From an uncultured Bacteroides sp. (GTDB lineage: Bacteria; Bacteroidota; Bacteroidia; Bacteroidales; Bacteroidaceae), in NCBI GenBank assembly GCA_958453305.1, contig CAUDXH010000001.1, positions 62,001 through 126,000 of the forward strand: 64,000 nt of DNA, given 5' to 3'. The position numbers and the translations under genes are program-made. The notes below the pieces were generated by a model that did no database searches, was not told the origin of the DNA, and was given only the letters and a program-made list of their open reading frames with translations. Shown here one piece after another: positions 15,892-24,502 of this stretch (within the stretch, counting starts at the first letter, position 1; every line of letters begins with the position of its first letter).

Positions 15892-17691
15892 TTAAGTCTG
15901 TTCCTCTGAAGAAAGAGACGCGCTCTCTTTTACAGCCAGATTACTGCGGAACGCATTGGGACTCATGCCGTATTTTTCCTTAAACAGACGGTAAAAGGTA
16001 GACAGGCTGGGCAAGGCACAGCGGGAAGCAATTTCACTGACCGACCACTCCGGATGCGCACGAAACAGTCCCACTGAATAATCCAGACGCAGGTTATTGA
16101 GATAGGCACTCAGATTGCCATGGGTATATTCTTTCAGAATGGCAGCAAAACGGTTGCGGTCTACTCCCATCAAAGCAGCATAGTCATCGCGCGAGAATTG
16201 GTAGTTAAGATACATACGCTCTTCACGCACCTGCGCATCGAAGTTTCGGAAAATCTCGTGCGGGTTAAATGAAGGAAAGGCTTCACCGGCAACCGGAGTT
16301 TCTTCCGGAACCTCGGGCTGTTCTTCCACCAAAACGGGAGCCGGCACTTCCACCGGAACCGGCACTTCCACAACAGGTTCTGTCACGGAAGGAAGGACCT
16401 CCTTATTCTTATCGTTCAGTTCAACGATGAGCGAAGCCATCTTCCGGTTCTTCTCTCTTATCACCTTCCAATAGAAGTAAATCCGCACCAGCAGGGCAGC
16501 CAGAACCAGCAATACCAGCACTAAAACGGCAATGACCCAATTGCGTATGCGCAGTTCGGTTTCTGCCTGTTTCAGCTCATATTCCTGCCTTACCGTCCGG
16601 GTAAAGTCGGACAAATCGAACAACTCATTCCGTTCGGAGCTCACCCGCATGGCTTCCGTCACCCTGCGCAGCTTCTGCATAGCCTCGTAAGCCTTCTTAT
16701 AATCGCCCACCCCCTGATGAGCCTTGGACGTCTGATAAAGGGTACGCATATAAATGAAGTTCAGTGAGTCTTTTTCATCAAGCGACTCAAAATAATCGTC
16801 CACATGGCGCAAGACAATCTGATAATCTCCTTTTTCGAGCAAGTAATCATTTATCTCCAGTCTGCCCAGCACGGTGGCAGCCATCGGAGTCTGCTCAAAC
16901 TTCTCCAAGTAATCCGCTGCCCGATCTTGTTTCCCGAGCCGCTGTGCCAGAAAAGCCATCTTGCTGTACAGATAAGCCTGCTGTTCGCCGGTTCCTGATA
17001 ACTGAGAGGCTATCTGCTGCAGTTTTCCGATCACCTCTTCCCTCTTGAGTCCTACTCTCCATGCTTCCTCCATCCGCCGGTCTTCAATGCTGTACATCAT
17101 GAAATAACCCATGATGCGTGAACGGCAATATAATTCATCCCCGTTTACGCTGCTACTCAGTGAGGAAATGGCCCGGCGAAGGCTCTGATACCCTTTCTCT
17201 ATCATACCTAAGCGGCGGTATACCTCGCCTTCCATCAGCATCATGTTGGCTTCGAGTACCGGATCGCCTACCAGACCGGCATACTGCTTCCCTTCATCAA
17301 TATAGCGTACGGCATCTTCCAGGTGATAAGCAGCCACCGATGATTCTGCCAGCAGCGTATAAGCTGATTTCATGAGCAAGGTATCACGCCGGCTCTCTTG
17401 ATCATATACCACACGCTGCGCATAATACATCGCCATATAATGTTTGGAAAGTGCATGATAGGAACACGAACGGAAAAAATCAAGATGTCCCTTTGAATAG
17501 GTTGCTGCTTTTTCAAGGCTGTCGAGCAAGGGCAAAGTGGCAGCAGGTATCTGTTTGGCCTGTGTATATAAAGCCATCAGGGAGACAGCTTCCTGCCGGC
17601 TCACGATTTGTGCAGGAACGGCAAAAGTGACCGAAAATGAAATCCCGGTCAAGATAAGAAGTAAGATATGTTTTATAGTAAAGCTGTTCAT
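15892..17691 (-). CDS. Membrane-spanning TPR sensor with AraC-type DNA-binding domain
   Basis: A 599-residue regulator with a signal peptide (residues 1-25). It has a helical TPR-like periplasmic part to about 385, one membrane helix (WVIAVLVLVLLVLAALLV), and a linker rich in Pro and Val (VPVPVEVPAPVLVEE). A C-terminal AraC-type helix-turn-helix pair ends with SEIASRCALPSLSTFYRLFKEKYG and MSPNAFR. The layout lets an envelope signal act directly on DNA binding without phosphotransfer. It lies just upstream of the fimbrial operon on the same strand, with 214 bp between its stop and the operon's first annotated start region, and is the likely local activator. The protein has none of the kinase or receiver domains of hybrid two-component regulators. 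Confidence 0.85.
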   Translation of the reverse strand: MNSFTIKHILLLILTGISFSVTFAVPAQIVSRQEAVSLMALYTQAKQIPAATLPLLDSLEKAATYSKGHLDFFRSCSYHALSKHYMAMYYAQRVVYDQESRRDTLLMKSAYTLLAESSVAAYHLEDAVRYIDEGKQYAGLVGDPVLEANMMLMEGEVYRRLGMIEKGYQSLRRAISSLSSSVNGDELYCRSRIMGYFMMYSIEDRRMEEAWRVGLKREEVIGKLQQIASQLSGTGEQQAYLYSKMAFLAQRLGKQDRAADYLEKFEQTPMAATVLGRLEINDYLLEKGDYQIVLRHVDDYFESLDEKDSLNFIYMRTLYQTSKAHQGVGDYKKAYEAMQKLRRVTEAMRVSSERNELFDLSDFTRTVRQEYELKQAETELRIRNWVIAVLVLVLLVLAALLVRIYFYWKVIREKNRKMASLIVELNDKNKEVLPSVTEPVVEVPVPVEVPAPVLVEEQPEVPEETPVAGEAFPSFNPHEIFRNFDAQVREERMYLNYQFSRDDYAALMGVDRNRFAAILKEYTHGNLSAYLNNLRLDYSVGLFRAHPEWSVSEIASRCALPSLSTFYRLFKEKYGMSPNAFRSNLAVKESASLSSEEQT

Positions 17692-17809
17692 GTTGTTATT
17701 CTCTATAATAGTGTCTATGTTATGCGTTTATTTACCGTCACAAGGTAATAAAAAAGAGCACACCTATATTCTTTTTTTTTAATGTTTTTCAACATTATTA
17801 TAGCTGTTT

Positions 17810-17817
17810 TATCTTTG
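17810..17817 (+). promoter_or_regulatory. Candidate plus-strand promoter of the small-protein unit
   Basis: TATCTTTG on the plus strand matches TAnnTTTG and precedes a leader with two hairpins and the small genes up to 18328. Confidence 0.5.
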
Positions 17818-17843
17818 AACAGGATACCGGAAGAAAAAAACAA

Positions 17844-17938
17844 TGCCCGCTGGCACGGGCAAAAAAAATGGGAGAACGCTTTCTCCCAACCTTGTTAACC
17901 TTAAATCTAATACTATGAAAAAAATCACGTAACAAATG
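17844..17938 (+). other. Leader with two hairpins and a five-codon ORF
   Basis: The leader has a 6-bp stem TGCCCG/CGGGCA at 17844-17861 followed by eight A. It also has an 8-bp stem TGGGAGAA/TTCTCCCA at 17869-17888. After AACCTTAAATCTAATACT comes ATGAAAAAAATCACGTAA at 17924, encoding only MKKIT. It looks either like a truncated gene start with a well-formed leader or like a leader peptide. Confidence 0.45.
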
Positions 17939-18038
17939 TAAGGGCTACACTTGTATCATCCAAATTAAAACGAAATTATATTCCATTATTTAAAACTCTT
18001 TTGCATTTGACACGGTTTTGCTGACTGTAATTTCACAA

Positions 18039-18217
18039 TTGAAAGGAGAAGAGGATTCCTTTTCAACTTCGCACAACTTACATTTGCGGGATTGGTTCTT
18101 GGGGGAATTACTCCCCTATATGCCAATGTGGACACAGGCATAAACTGGTATGTTTTAATAGCAGGGAGTGTCTGGACTATCATGCTTGCAAAAGTAGGAA
18201 ATACAATTTTAAAATAA
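18039..18217 (+). pseudogene. Small two-helix membrane protein gene, frameshifted
   Basis: From a TTG at 18039 one frame reads KGEEDSFFNFAQLTFAGLV and LGGITPL, a polar start and a first membrane helix. It then leaves the membrane-protein pattern at about 18118. The next frame continues IANVDTGINWYVLIAGSVW and TIMLAKVGNTILK to TAA at 18215-18217. Restoring one base near 18118 would give a 59-residue protein with two membrane helices, like the small DUF6722-type proteins of Bacteroides. A preceding AAAGGAGA could be its ribosome-binding site for a slightly later start. It could also be a sequencing error. The minus-strand frame here is a shadow. Confidence 0.5.
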
Positions 18218-18223
18218 ATAGAT

Positions 18224-18328
18224 ATGGACATGTTAGGAGCCGTCTTCACCGTTGGAATCATTGTGACGGGCGCATTTATGATTTGGCTAAGAACAAAATC
18301 GGGCAAGAAATGGCTTTCCGATTTATGA
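18224..18328 (+). CDS. 34-residue single-helix membrane protein
   Basis: A complete small gene 6 bp after the preceding broken gene. It opens MDMLGAVFTVGIIVTGAFMI, which is one membrane helix, and ends in the basic tail WLRTKSGKKWLSDL. A rho-independent terminator begins 9 bp after its stop. The pairing with an adjacent two-helix small protein suggests a two-gene unit, perhaps a small membrane complex or stress peptide. I know no function for it. Its clean start, hydrophobic pattern, positive-inside tail and terminator argue for a real gene. Confidence 0.6.
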   Translation: MDMLGAVFTVGIIVTGAFMIWLRTKSGKKWLSDL

Positions 18329-18330
18329 TC

Positions 18331-18368
18331 AAAAAAAGGGCTGCATCATTACGATGCAGCCCTTTTTT
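18331..18368. terminator. Bidirectional terminator between the small gene and frdB
   Basis: Stem GGGCTGCATC (18338-18347) pairs with GATGCAGCCC (18353-18362) around ATTAC, with seven A before and six T after, so it can stop transcripts from both strands, which converge here. Confidence 0.9.
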
Positions 18369-18388
18369 ATTCATGGAAGACATGAGGA

Positions 18389-19144
18389 TTAGTCTTTCAG
18401 TTTCGCTTTGATGAAGTCGCGGTTCAAACGAGCAATGTTGCTGATTGAAACACATTTCGGACATTCAGCTTCACAAGCACGCGTGTTCGTACAGTTACCG
18501 AAGCCCAGTTCGTCCATCTTTGACAACATGGCTTTTGCACGGCGCAAAGCTTCCGGCTTGCCCTGAGGCAACAGATTCAACTGGCTTACCTTTGCAGAAA
18601 CGAACAGCATAGCTGAGCCGTTTTTACATGCAGCAACACACGCACCGCAACCGATACAAGAAGCAGCGTCCATCGCTTCATCAGCTACCGGTTTCGGAAT
18701 CAGGAGGGCATTAGCATCCTGAGGAGCTCCTGTACGTACGCTTACGAAGCCACCTGCCTGCATAATCTTATCGTATGCAGTACGGTCGACCATCAAGTCT
18801 TTAATTACCGGGAAACCGGCAGAACGCCACGGTTCAACGGTGATTACATCGCCGTCTTTGAAGCGACGCATGTAAATCTGACAAGTAGTAGCCCCTGTTG
18901 CAGGTCCGTGAGGATGTCCGTTGATATACAAAGAACACATACCGCAAATACCTTCACGGCAGTCGTGATCGAATACTACAGGTTCTTTACCTTCTTCAAT
19001 CAACTGTTCGTTCAAGATGTCTAACATTTCCAAAAATGAGGTATCGCCCGGGATGTCTTTCATCTGGAATGTATCGAAATGACCTTTTTCTTTCGGTCCG
19101 TTCTGACGCCAAACTTTCAGCGTAAATGATATATTTTTATCCAT
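18389..19144 (-). CDS. frdB: Fumarate reductase/succinate dehydrogenase iron-sulfur subunit
   Basis: Transfers electrons between quinol and the flavin subunit in anaerobic fumarate respiration, at the inner face of the cytoplasmic membrane. The 251 residues show the N-terminal ferredoxin part with CREGICGMC (2Fe-2S) and two C-terminal clusters, CIGCGACVAACKNG and the CTNTRACEAECPKC segment. Last gene of frdCAB; the 61-bp gap before it holds a few short GTCAAC-type repeat units. The diheme-type B-subunit of Bacteroides is of this length. Confidence 0.95.
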   Translation of the reverse strand: MDKNISFTLKVWRQNGPKEKGHFDTFQMKDIPGDTSFLEMLDILNEQLIEEGKEPVVFDHDCREGICGMCSLYINGHPHGPATGATTCQIYMRRFKDGDVITVEPWRSAGFPVIKDLMVDRTAYDKIMQAGGFVSVRTGAPQDANALLIPKPVADEAMDAASCIGCGACVAACKNGSAMLFVSAKVSQLNLLPQGKPEALRRAKAMLSKMDELGFGNCTNTRACEAECPKCVSISNIARLNRDFIKAKLKD

Positions 19145-19161
19145 TTTTTTCTATATTTATA

Positions 19162-19205
19162 TAAGTCAACAAGTCAACTCGTCACCTCGTCAACTGTATT
19201 CAACA
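19162..19205. repeat. Short GTCAAC repeat between frdA and frdB
   Basis: The gap contains AAGTCAACAAGTCAACTCGT and CACCTCGTCAACTG, a minimal copy of the pyrimidine-type 8-bp arm seen in the longer elements. No core sequence is present. Confidence 0.65.
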
Positions 19206-21188
19206 TTAAGATTTGTAGTTACGAGTCTGTACCTTAATTGCTTCGTAAACCAGCGGTTCTTTGTAAAGTACCGGAGCTTTTTCGTCGCTTCCCTGGTATT
19301 CCCAGCAAGCAACGTAGAAGAAGTTTTCATCATCACGTTTTGCTTCACCTTCTTCAGTCTGATATTCTTCACGGAAGTGACCACCGCACGATTCGTTACG
19401 GTTCAACGCATCGTAAGCAATCAGTTCACCCATCGTGATGAAGTCGTTCAGACGGATTGCCTTATCCAATTCCACGTTCAAGCCCTCTTTAGATCCGGGG
19501 ATAAACAGTTCAGTTTCAAACTCTTTGCGGATTTCTTTCAGTTTAGCCAAACCGGTTTTCAAACCTTCAGCAGTACGTCCCATACCAACGAAGTCCCACA
19601 TTACGCGGCCTAATTCTTTATGGATAGAGTCTACAGATTTCTTACCCTTGATGTTCATCAGGTGGTCAATCTTATCTTGTACGGCTTTTTCAGCTTCTGC
19701 AAATTCAGGCAGGTCAGTTGAGAAACGAGGAACCGTAATCTGGTCGGCCAGGTAGTTCTGGATGGTGTAAGGCAATACGAAGTAACCGTCGGCCAATCCC
19801 TGCATCAATGCAGAAGCTCCCAAGCGGTTTGCACCGTGGTCAGAGAAGTTACATTCACCGATAGCAAACAATCCCTTGATAGAAGTCTGCAATTCATAGT
19901 CAACCCAGATACCACCCATGGTGTAGTGGATAGCCGGATAAATCATCATCGGGTTATAATATTTCACGCCGTTGATTTCTTTTGCCAATTCACCCGGATT
20001 TACGTCAGTGATTTCTTCGTACATATCAAACAAGTTACCGTAACGCTGACGAACAACGTCGATACCCAGACGTTCGATACTTTCAGAGAAGTCGAGGAAT
20101 ACAGCCAAGCCCGTGTTATTTACGCCAAAGCCGTGGTCGCAACGTTCTTTAGCTGCACGTGAAGCAACGTCACGCGGAACCAAGTTACCGAATGCCGGAT
20201 AGCGGCGTTCCAGATAATAGTCGCGGTCTTCTTCAGGAATATCGCTTCCCTTCTTCGTTCCAGCCTGCAATGCTTTTGCATCTTCCAGTTTTTTCGGAAC
20301 CCAGATACGGCCGTCGTTACGCAATGATTCAGACATCAAAGTCAGTTTAGACTGCTTGTCGCCGTGTACAGGGATACAAGTGGGGTGAATCTGTACGTAA
20401 GCCGGGTTTGCAAACCAAGCACCCTTGCGGTAGCAAGCCATGGCAGCAGTACAGTTACAAGCCATTGCATTGGTAGACAAGAAGTAAGCATTACCGTAAC
20501 CACCGGTAGCGATTACTACTGCGTGAGCAGCGAAGCGTTCCAGTTTACCGGTAACCAAGTTTTTGGCAATGATACCGCGAGCACGTCCGTCAACCAATAC
20601 CACGTCTTCCATTTCATAACGCGTATACAGTTTTACGGTTCCTGCACCTACCTGACGGCTCAATGCAGAGTATGCGCCCAGCAACAACTGCTGACCGGTC
20701 TGACCTTTAGCGTAGAAAGTACGAGATACCTGTGCACCACCGAATGAACGGTTAGCCAATGTACCACCGTATTCGCGAGCGAAAGGAACACCCTGTGCCA
20801 CGCACTGGTCGATGATGTTATTTGATACTTCAGCCAAACGGTAAACGTTTGCTTCACGGGCACGGTAGTCACCTCCTTTTACAGTATCGTAAAACAAGCG
20901 GTAAACCGAGTCACCGTCGTTCTGATAGTTCTTAGCTGCGTTGATACCTCCCTGTGCAGCGATAGAGTGTGCACGGCGGGGAGAGTCTTGAATACAGAAG
21001 TTGAATACGCGGAATCCCATTTCGCCCAAAGAGGCAGCAGCAGATGCACCAGCCAAACCGGTACCTACCACGATGATATCCAGACGGCGTTTGTTTGCCG
21101 GGTTCACCAGTTTCTGATGAGCTTTATAGTTGGTCCATTTCTCAGCTATCGGGCCTTCAGGAATCTTAGAGTCGATTATCTTAGTCAT
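19206..21188 (-). CDS. frdA: Fumarate reductase/succinate dehydrogenase flavoprotein subunit
   Basis: The catalytic subunit that reduces fumarate to succinate, a main fermentation route in Bacteroides. The 660 residues open with a dinucleotide fold (VVGTGLAGASAAASLGEMG) and contain HSIAAQGGINAA, with the histidine that usually binds FAD covalently. The substrate region HPTCIPVHG and the arginine-containing RLGASALMQGLADGYF segment follow. Length and layout fit the Bacteroides/epsilon-type FrdA rather than the shorter enterobacterial enzyme. It sits between frdC and frdB; the 142-bp gap to frdC is filled by an inverted-repeat element. Confidence 0.95.
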   Translation of the reverse strand: MTKIIDSKIPEGPIAEKWTNYKAHQKLVNPANKRRLDIIVVGTGLAGASAAASLGEMGFRVFNFCIQDSPRRAHSIAAQGGINAAKNYQNDGDSVYRLFYDTVKGGDYRAREANVYRLAEVSNNIIDQCVAQGVPFAREYGGTLANRSFGGAQVSRTFYAKGQTGQQLLLGAYSALSRQVGAGTVKLYTRYEMEDVVLVDGRARGIIAKNLVTGKLERFAAHAVVIATGGYGNAYFLSTNAMACNCTAAMACYRKGAWFANPAYVQIHPTCIPVHGDKQSKLTLMSESLRNDGRIWVPKKLEDAKALQAGTKKGSDIPEEDRDYYLERRYPAFGNLVPRDVASRAAKERCDHGFGVNNTGLAVFLDFSESIERLGIDVVRQRYGNLFDMYEEITDVNPGELAKEINGVKYYNPMMIYPAIHYTMGGIWVDYELQTSIKGLFAIGECNFSDHGANRLGASALMQGLADGYFVLPYTIQNYLADQITVPRFSTDLPEFAEAEKAVQDKIDHLMNIKGKKSVDSIHKELGRVMWDFVGMGRTAEGLKTGLAKLKEIRKEFETELFIPGSKEGLNVELDKAIRLNDFITMGELIAYDALNRNESCGGHFREEYQTEEGEAKRDDENFFYVACWEYQGSDEKAPVLYKEPLVYEAIKVQTRNYKS

Positions 21189-21189
21189 A

Positions 21190-21330
21190 ATAATGTTAGT
21201 TTTTAAGTTTTTTAGTTTTTAAGTTTTAAGTTTGTAGTTTGTCAGTTTTTAAGTTCGTTAGTTATCAGAGTTCAAAAACTCATAAACTCAAGAACTCATA
21301 AACTCATAAACTTACCAACTCAAAAACTTA
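21190..21330. repeat. Inverted AAACTCATA/GTTTTTAAG repeat element between frdC and frdA
   Basis: The left half is built of AGTTTTTAAGTTTT-like units and the right half of AACTCATAAACTC-like units, which are complementary and could fold into a long A/T-rich hairpin in the frd transcript. Similar units occur at 37281-37336, 37652-37692 and 61638-61746. Confidence 0.75.
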
Positions 21331-22002
21331 TCACAAATTCTTTACGAAAAATACGATTGCCACTAAAGCAAATCCCAGAACAATAACAGTGGAATAGATG
21401 TTAGAGATGCATTTCCAACGGTTAATCCAAATTGTATTGTTCCAGCCCAAAGTCTGCATTGCGCTCCAGAAACCGTGAGTCAAGTGGAACCACAAAGCTG
21501 CTAACCAAACCAAGTAAAGCACGAAGAATACCGGATTAGAGAAGGTTTGCATGATGTAGCCGTAACCATCGGCTGCATGAAGACCACCTAACATCGGGTT
21601 GCCGATGATTTCAGCAAACTGCATTTTGTACCAGAAGTTTGCAAAGTGTAATGCCAAGCCGAGGATTACGATAATACCCAGCACAAGCATGTTTTGAGAA
21701 GCCCATTCTACTTCCTTCGGTTTTGATGTAACCGCATAGCGTTCGCTACCGCGAGCTGCACGGTTCTGCATGGTCAACCAGAAAGCATAAAGGATGTGAA
21801 TCACAAACAAGGCAGCCAAGCCCATAGTAGCAAGCAATGCGTACCAGTTTGCTCCAAGGAACTCACAAACCATGTTATATGCTTCGCCCGAGAACAAAGC
21901 AACAAGGTTCATCGCCATGTGAAATGTTAGAAACAGGACAAGGGCGATACCAGTTACACTCATCACCACTTTCCTTCCAATAGATGAATTACTTAACCAC
22001 AT
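21331..22002 (-). CDS. frdC: Fumarate reductase cytochrome b subunit
   Basis: Membrane anchor and quinol-binding heme subunit of the fumarate reductase. The 223 residues contain five hydrophobic helices. The first follows IGRKVVMSVTGIALV and holds FHMAMN with a candidate heme ligand histidine; others hold HILYAFW, HFANFW and HLTHGFWSA. It is the first gene of frdCAB, with a promoter at 22072-22079. The order C-A-B and lengths match Bacteroides fragilis-type fumarate reductase. Confidence 0.92.
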   Translation of the reverse strand: MWLSNSSIGRKVVMSVTGIALVLFLTFHMAMNLVALFSGEAYNMVCEFLGANWYALLATMGLAALFVIHILYAFWLTMQNRAARGSERYAVTSKPKEVEWASQNMLVLGIIVILGLALHFANFWYKMQFAEIIGNPMLGGLHAADGYGYIMQTFSNPVFFVLYLVWLAALWFHLTHGFWSAMQTLGWNNTIWINRWKCISNIYSTVIVLGFALVAIVFFVKNL

Positions 22003-22071
22003 AAATGATTGAATTTAAATTATTTAATTGTTAGAACTAAAATTTCTTACTACATACATTAAAATACGATA

Positions 22072-22079
22072 CAAAATTA
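22072..22079 (-). promoter_or_regulatory. Promoter of frdCAB
   Basis: The minus strand reads TAATTTTG (match to TAnnTTTG), with TTG at 22100-22102 20 bp further upstream, both elements at usual spacing, 70 bp before the frdC start. Confidence 0.65.
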
Positions 22080-22137
22080 GAAGTTTTCCCTATATAATAC
22101 AAGGGATTACGGAAATAATTCTTTAATGAGTTAACGA

Positions 22138-22275
22138 GGGTTCTTTTAAGGTGACGAGGGGACAAGGGGACAAGACTTTAGATACTATAGCATTTTAGAA
22201 CCTTGTCAACTCGTCAACTTGTCAACTCGTCAACTTAAAAAACTTGTCAACTTAAAAAACTTGTCAACTTAAAAA
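22138..22275. repeat. Dispersed hairpin repeat element upstream of frdC
   Basis: Left units GGTGACGAGG and GGGGACAAG, core CTTTAGATACTATAGC followed by ATTTTAGAACC (22176-22202), then 8-bp-period GTCAACTC/GTCAACTT units and AAAAAACTTGTCAACTT spacers. A full member of the family. Confidence 0.85.
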
Positions 22276-22291
22276 AAGCATAAAATCCATA

Positions 22292-22394
22292 GAGAAAACT
22301 ATAAACAGAAGCTCTGTTTTTACAGCCAAAGCTTTTGTTTTTACAGCCAAAGGCTCTGTTTTTACAGCCAAAGGCTTTGTTTATAGATTTTCTC
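22292..22394. repeat. 22-bp tandem repeats flanked by inverted repeats
   Basis: Three and a half copies of a unit containing TGTTTTTACAGCCAAAG lie between GAGAAAACTATAAACA (22292-22307) and TGTTTATAGATTTTCTC (22378-22394), which are near-perfect inverted repeats. No gene overlaps it. Confidence 0.8.
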
Positions 22395-22440
22395 GGTAAG
22401 TTCTGGTTTTTCTGAGGGAAAGAAAAGTCTTTTTTTAGAT

Positions 22441-22730
22441 GATAAAACGGTTTTCTGACGACGAGGTTTCAGACGATCAGTTAACCAGTAAAGCCCTGTC
22501 ATTCAGACCAGAAGACAAAAAAAACGTGTAGGACGCATGTAGGCAATCACTGCGTCCTACACCGTCCTACACGGTATCCTGCACGGTATTAGCTATTTTA
22601 TATACAGCACGTTAGCACTAAAAAAGTGTAGGGTGCAGGCAAATTTTGCAAAAACTTTTTTTGAGGGGAGGAATTATACCATGCAGGCTTCAAGCAATGC
22701 AGGTATAATCTCCGTCTCCGGAGTGCGACA
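22441..22730. other. Gene-free stretch with a 12-bp hairpin and possible gene relic
   Basis: GTGTAGGACGCA (22526-22537) and TGCGTCCTACAC (22551-22562) form a perfect inverted repeat with a 13-nt loop, followed by related CGTCCTACACGG and CCTGCACGG stretches and GTGTAGGGTGCAGG near 22630. On the minus strand the region reads TVQDTV, stop, DGVGRSDCLHASYTFF, which looks like decayed coding sequence of a mobile-element primase/VapE-type gene; that reading is tentative. Nothing intact is present. Confidence 0.45.
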
Positions 22731-24311
22731 TTAAAAGCGCTTCGGGAAATTCAAGCCGGGCTGCCCGAGCAGCTCAACGGCTTTCTGCATGCTGTCGCTC
22801 AACGAGTTGATTACACGGAAATATTCGTTCATATCCCATAAATCGCGGGCAATCAAGGCTTTCAGCTGGGTCTTGATTAAAGGAAGCGAGATGCGGTATT
22901 GCTCTTCGGAGTAAACGGCTCCGGTGGTTTTCCCCAAGGCAACCAGTTCATCGAGCATGGCATCGGTTACCTGAAAATCGCGGTCGAAGCGTTCAAAGGT
23001 TTTATATTTCTTCTTCCATGCAGCCCGATAACGGTCAATCAGTTTCAGATTGAGCTGAACGATGGCTCCCTTATCGCGCAGACTGAGGTAATAATCGGTG
23101 TACATGGTGGTATCAATCGGCACAAAATAATCGGGCATGATACCTCCTCCTCCATAGACCGTACGTCCCAGCTTCAAGGTACGGGCTTTCAGCGAATCGG
23201 GGAAGTGGATGCTGTCGGCACTGAGCATTTCGCCCCGGTTATACCGTTCGATGAGGTCTCTATTATACTGTTCCACACTCTCATAGGGTTTCTGGATGCA
23301 GCGTCCGGAAGGAGTATAATAACGTGCCACCGTAAGACGGATCATGGACCCGTCGGGCAGGTCGATGGGGCGCTGTACCAGACCTTTTCCAAACGTACGG
23401 CGACCTACTACGATTCCCCGGTCCCAATCTTGGATAGCTCCGGTTACAATCTCGCTTGCCGATGCTGAATACTCATCGACCAGTACCACCAGACGGCCGT
23501 TCAAGAAGTCGCCATCGCCTTTTGCCTCGAACTCGGAACGCGGATTGCGCCGGCCTTCGGTATAGACAATCAGTTCTTTCTTGCCCAACAGCTGGTCGCA
23601 CACTTCAATGGCGGCATTCAAGTAACCTCCGCCATTCCCTTGCAGGTCTAAAATCAGGTCTTTCATTCCCTGTGACTGAAGTTTATGAAGTGCAGTGCGG
23701 AACTCATCGCCTGTGGTCGCCGCAAAACGGCTGATACGGATGTATCCGGTTGTGGGATTTACCATGTAAGTGGCATCGAGGCTATATACGGGAATCTTGT
23801 CGCGCTTGATGGTAAAAGGGAGCAGTTCGCTGACTCCGTTTCGCTGTATTTTTACGTTTACTTTCGAGCCTTTCGGTCCACGCAGCCGGCGCATGACCTC
23901 CTCGGTACTCATTTTTACTCCGGCTATCACGGTATCGTTTACCTGAATGATACGGTCGCCTGCCAAGATGCCTACCTTTTCTGAGGGACCTCCTGACACG
24001 GGCTGGATGACAAACAGGGTATCGGTAGCCATATTAAACTGAATCCCGATGCCGTCAAAATTTCCCTGAAGGGGTTCGTTCAGGCGTTTCACTTCTTCGG
24101 GGTCGGCATAAGTGGAATGCGGATCGAGCTCTTCGAGCATACGGATAATGGCTGTTTCTACGAGTTTACCTTCATCTACCTTATCTACATAAAGATTGGA
24201 TATGGCAAACTCTGCCAGCTGAAGTTTACGAGAGGGGGAATTCAGCAATTTATTTTGGGCTTGCACGCCCACAAAGAGGGTGCAAACGAATAAAACGAAT
24301 AGTTTTTTCAT
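22731..24311 (-). CDS. S41-family C-terminal processing peptidase
   Basis: A periplasmic carboxyl-terminal protease with a PDZ domain. I take the ATG at 24311 (526 residues), where the signal peptide KKLFVLFVCTLFVGVQAQ starts; the frame continues upstream to 24359 only because it runs through the intergenic repeats. A PDZ domain (GIGIQFNMATDTLFVIQPV to LAGDRIIQVNDTVI) precedes the catalytic domain. The serine motif is DEYSASASEIVTG and the lysine is in RRTFGKGLVQ. The C-terminal 150 residues are extra, as in Bacteroides CtpA-like proteins. The order parE, coaD, S41 is common in Bacteroides. Confidence 0.92.
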   Translation of the reverse strand: MKKLFVLFVCTLFVGVQAQNKLLNSPSRKLQLAEFAISNLYVDKVDEGKLVETAIIRMLEELDPHSTYADPEEVKRLNEPLQGNFDGIGIQFNMATDTLFVIQPVSGGPSEKVGILAGDRIIQVNDTVIAGVKMSTEEVMRRLRGPKGSKVNVKIQRNGVSELLPFTIKRDKIPVYSLDATYMVNPTTGYIRISRFAATTGDEFRTALHKLQSQGMKDLILDLQGNGGGYLNAAIEVCDQLLGKKELIVYTEGRRNPRSEFEAKGDGDFLNGRLVVLVDEYSASASEIVTGAIQDWDRGIVVGRRTFGKGLVQRPIDLPDGSMIRLTVARYYTPSGRCIQKPYESVEQYNRDLIERYNRGEMLSADSIHFPDSLKARTLKLGRTVYGGGGIMPDYFVPIDTTMYTDYYLSLRDKGAIVQLNLKLIDRYRAAWKKKYKTFERFDRDFQVTDAMLDELVALGKTTGAVYSEEQYRISLPLIKTQLKALIARDLWDMNEYFRVINSLSDSMQKAVELLGQPGLNFPKRF

Positions 24312-24500
24312 TGGTTTTTGTTGTTTTAGTTGACGAGGCTTCAGTTGACGAGGTGACAAGGCTTTTGTTGTTTAAGTTGACGAGGCTTCAGGTGACGAGG
24401 TGACAAGGCTTTAGATACTAAAAGCATTTTAGAACCTTGTCAACTTGTTAACTCACAAACTTGTCAACTCATAAACTTGTCAACTTGTTAACTTAAAAAA
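24312..24500. repeat. Dispersed hairpin repeat element between coaD and the S41 gene
   Basis: GTTGACGAGGCTTCA and GGTGACGAGGTGACAAGG units, core CTTTAGATACTAAAAGC then ATTTTAGAACC (24409-24436), then CTTGTCAACTTGTTAACTC units to the coaD end. Confidence 0.85.
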
Positions 24501-24502
24501 AC

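Noticed and set aside
24312..24359. N-terminal extension of the S41 peptidase
   Set aside because: The 16 extra residues come from the intergenic repeat; the signal peptide starts at the ATG at 24311.
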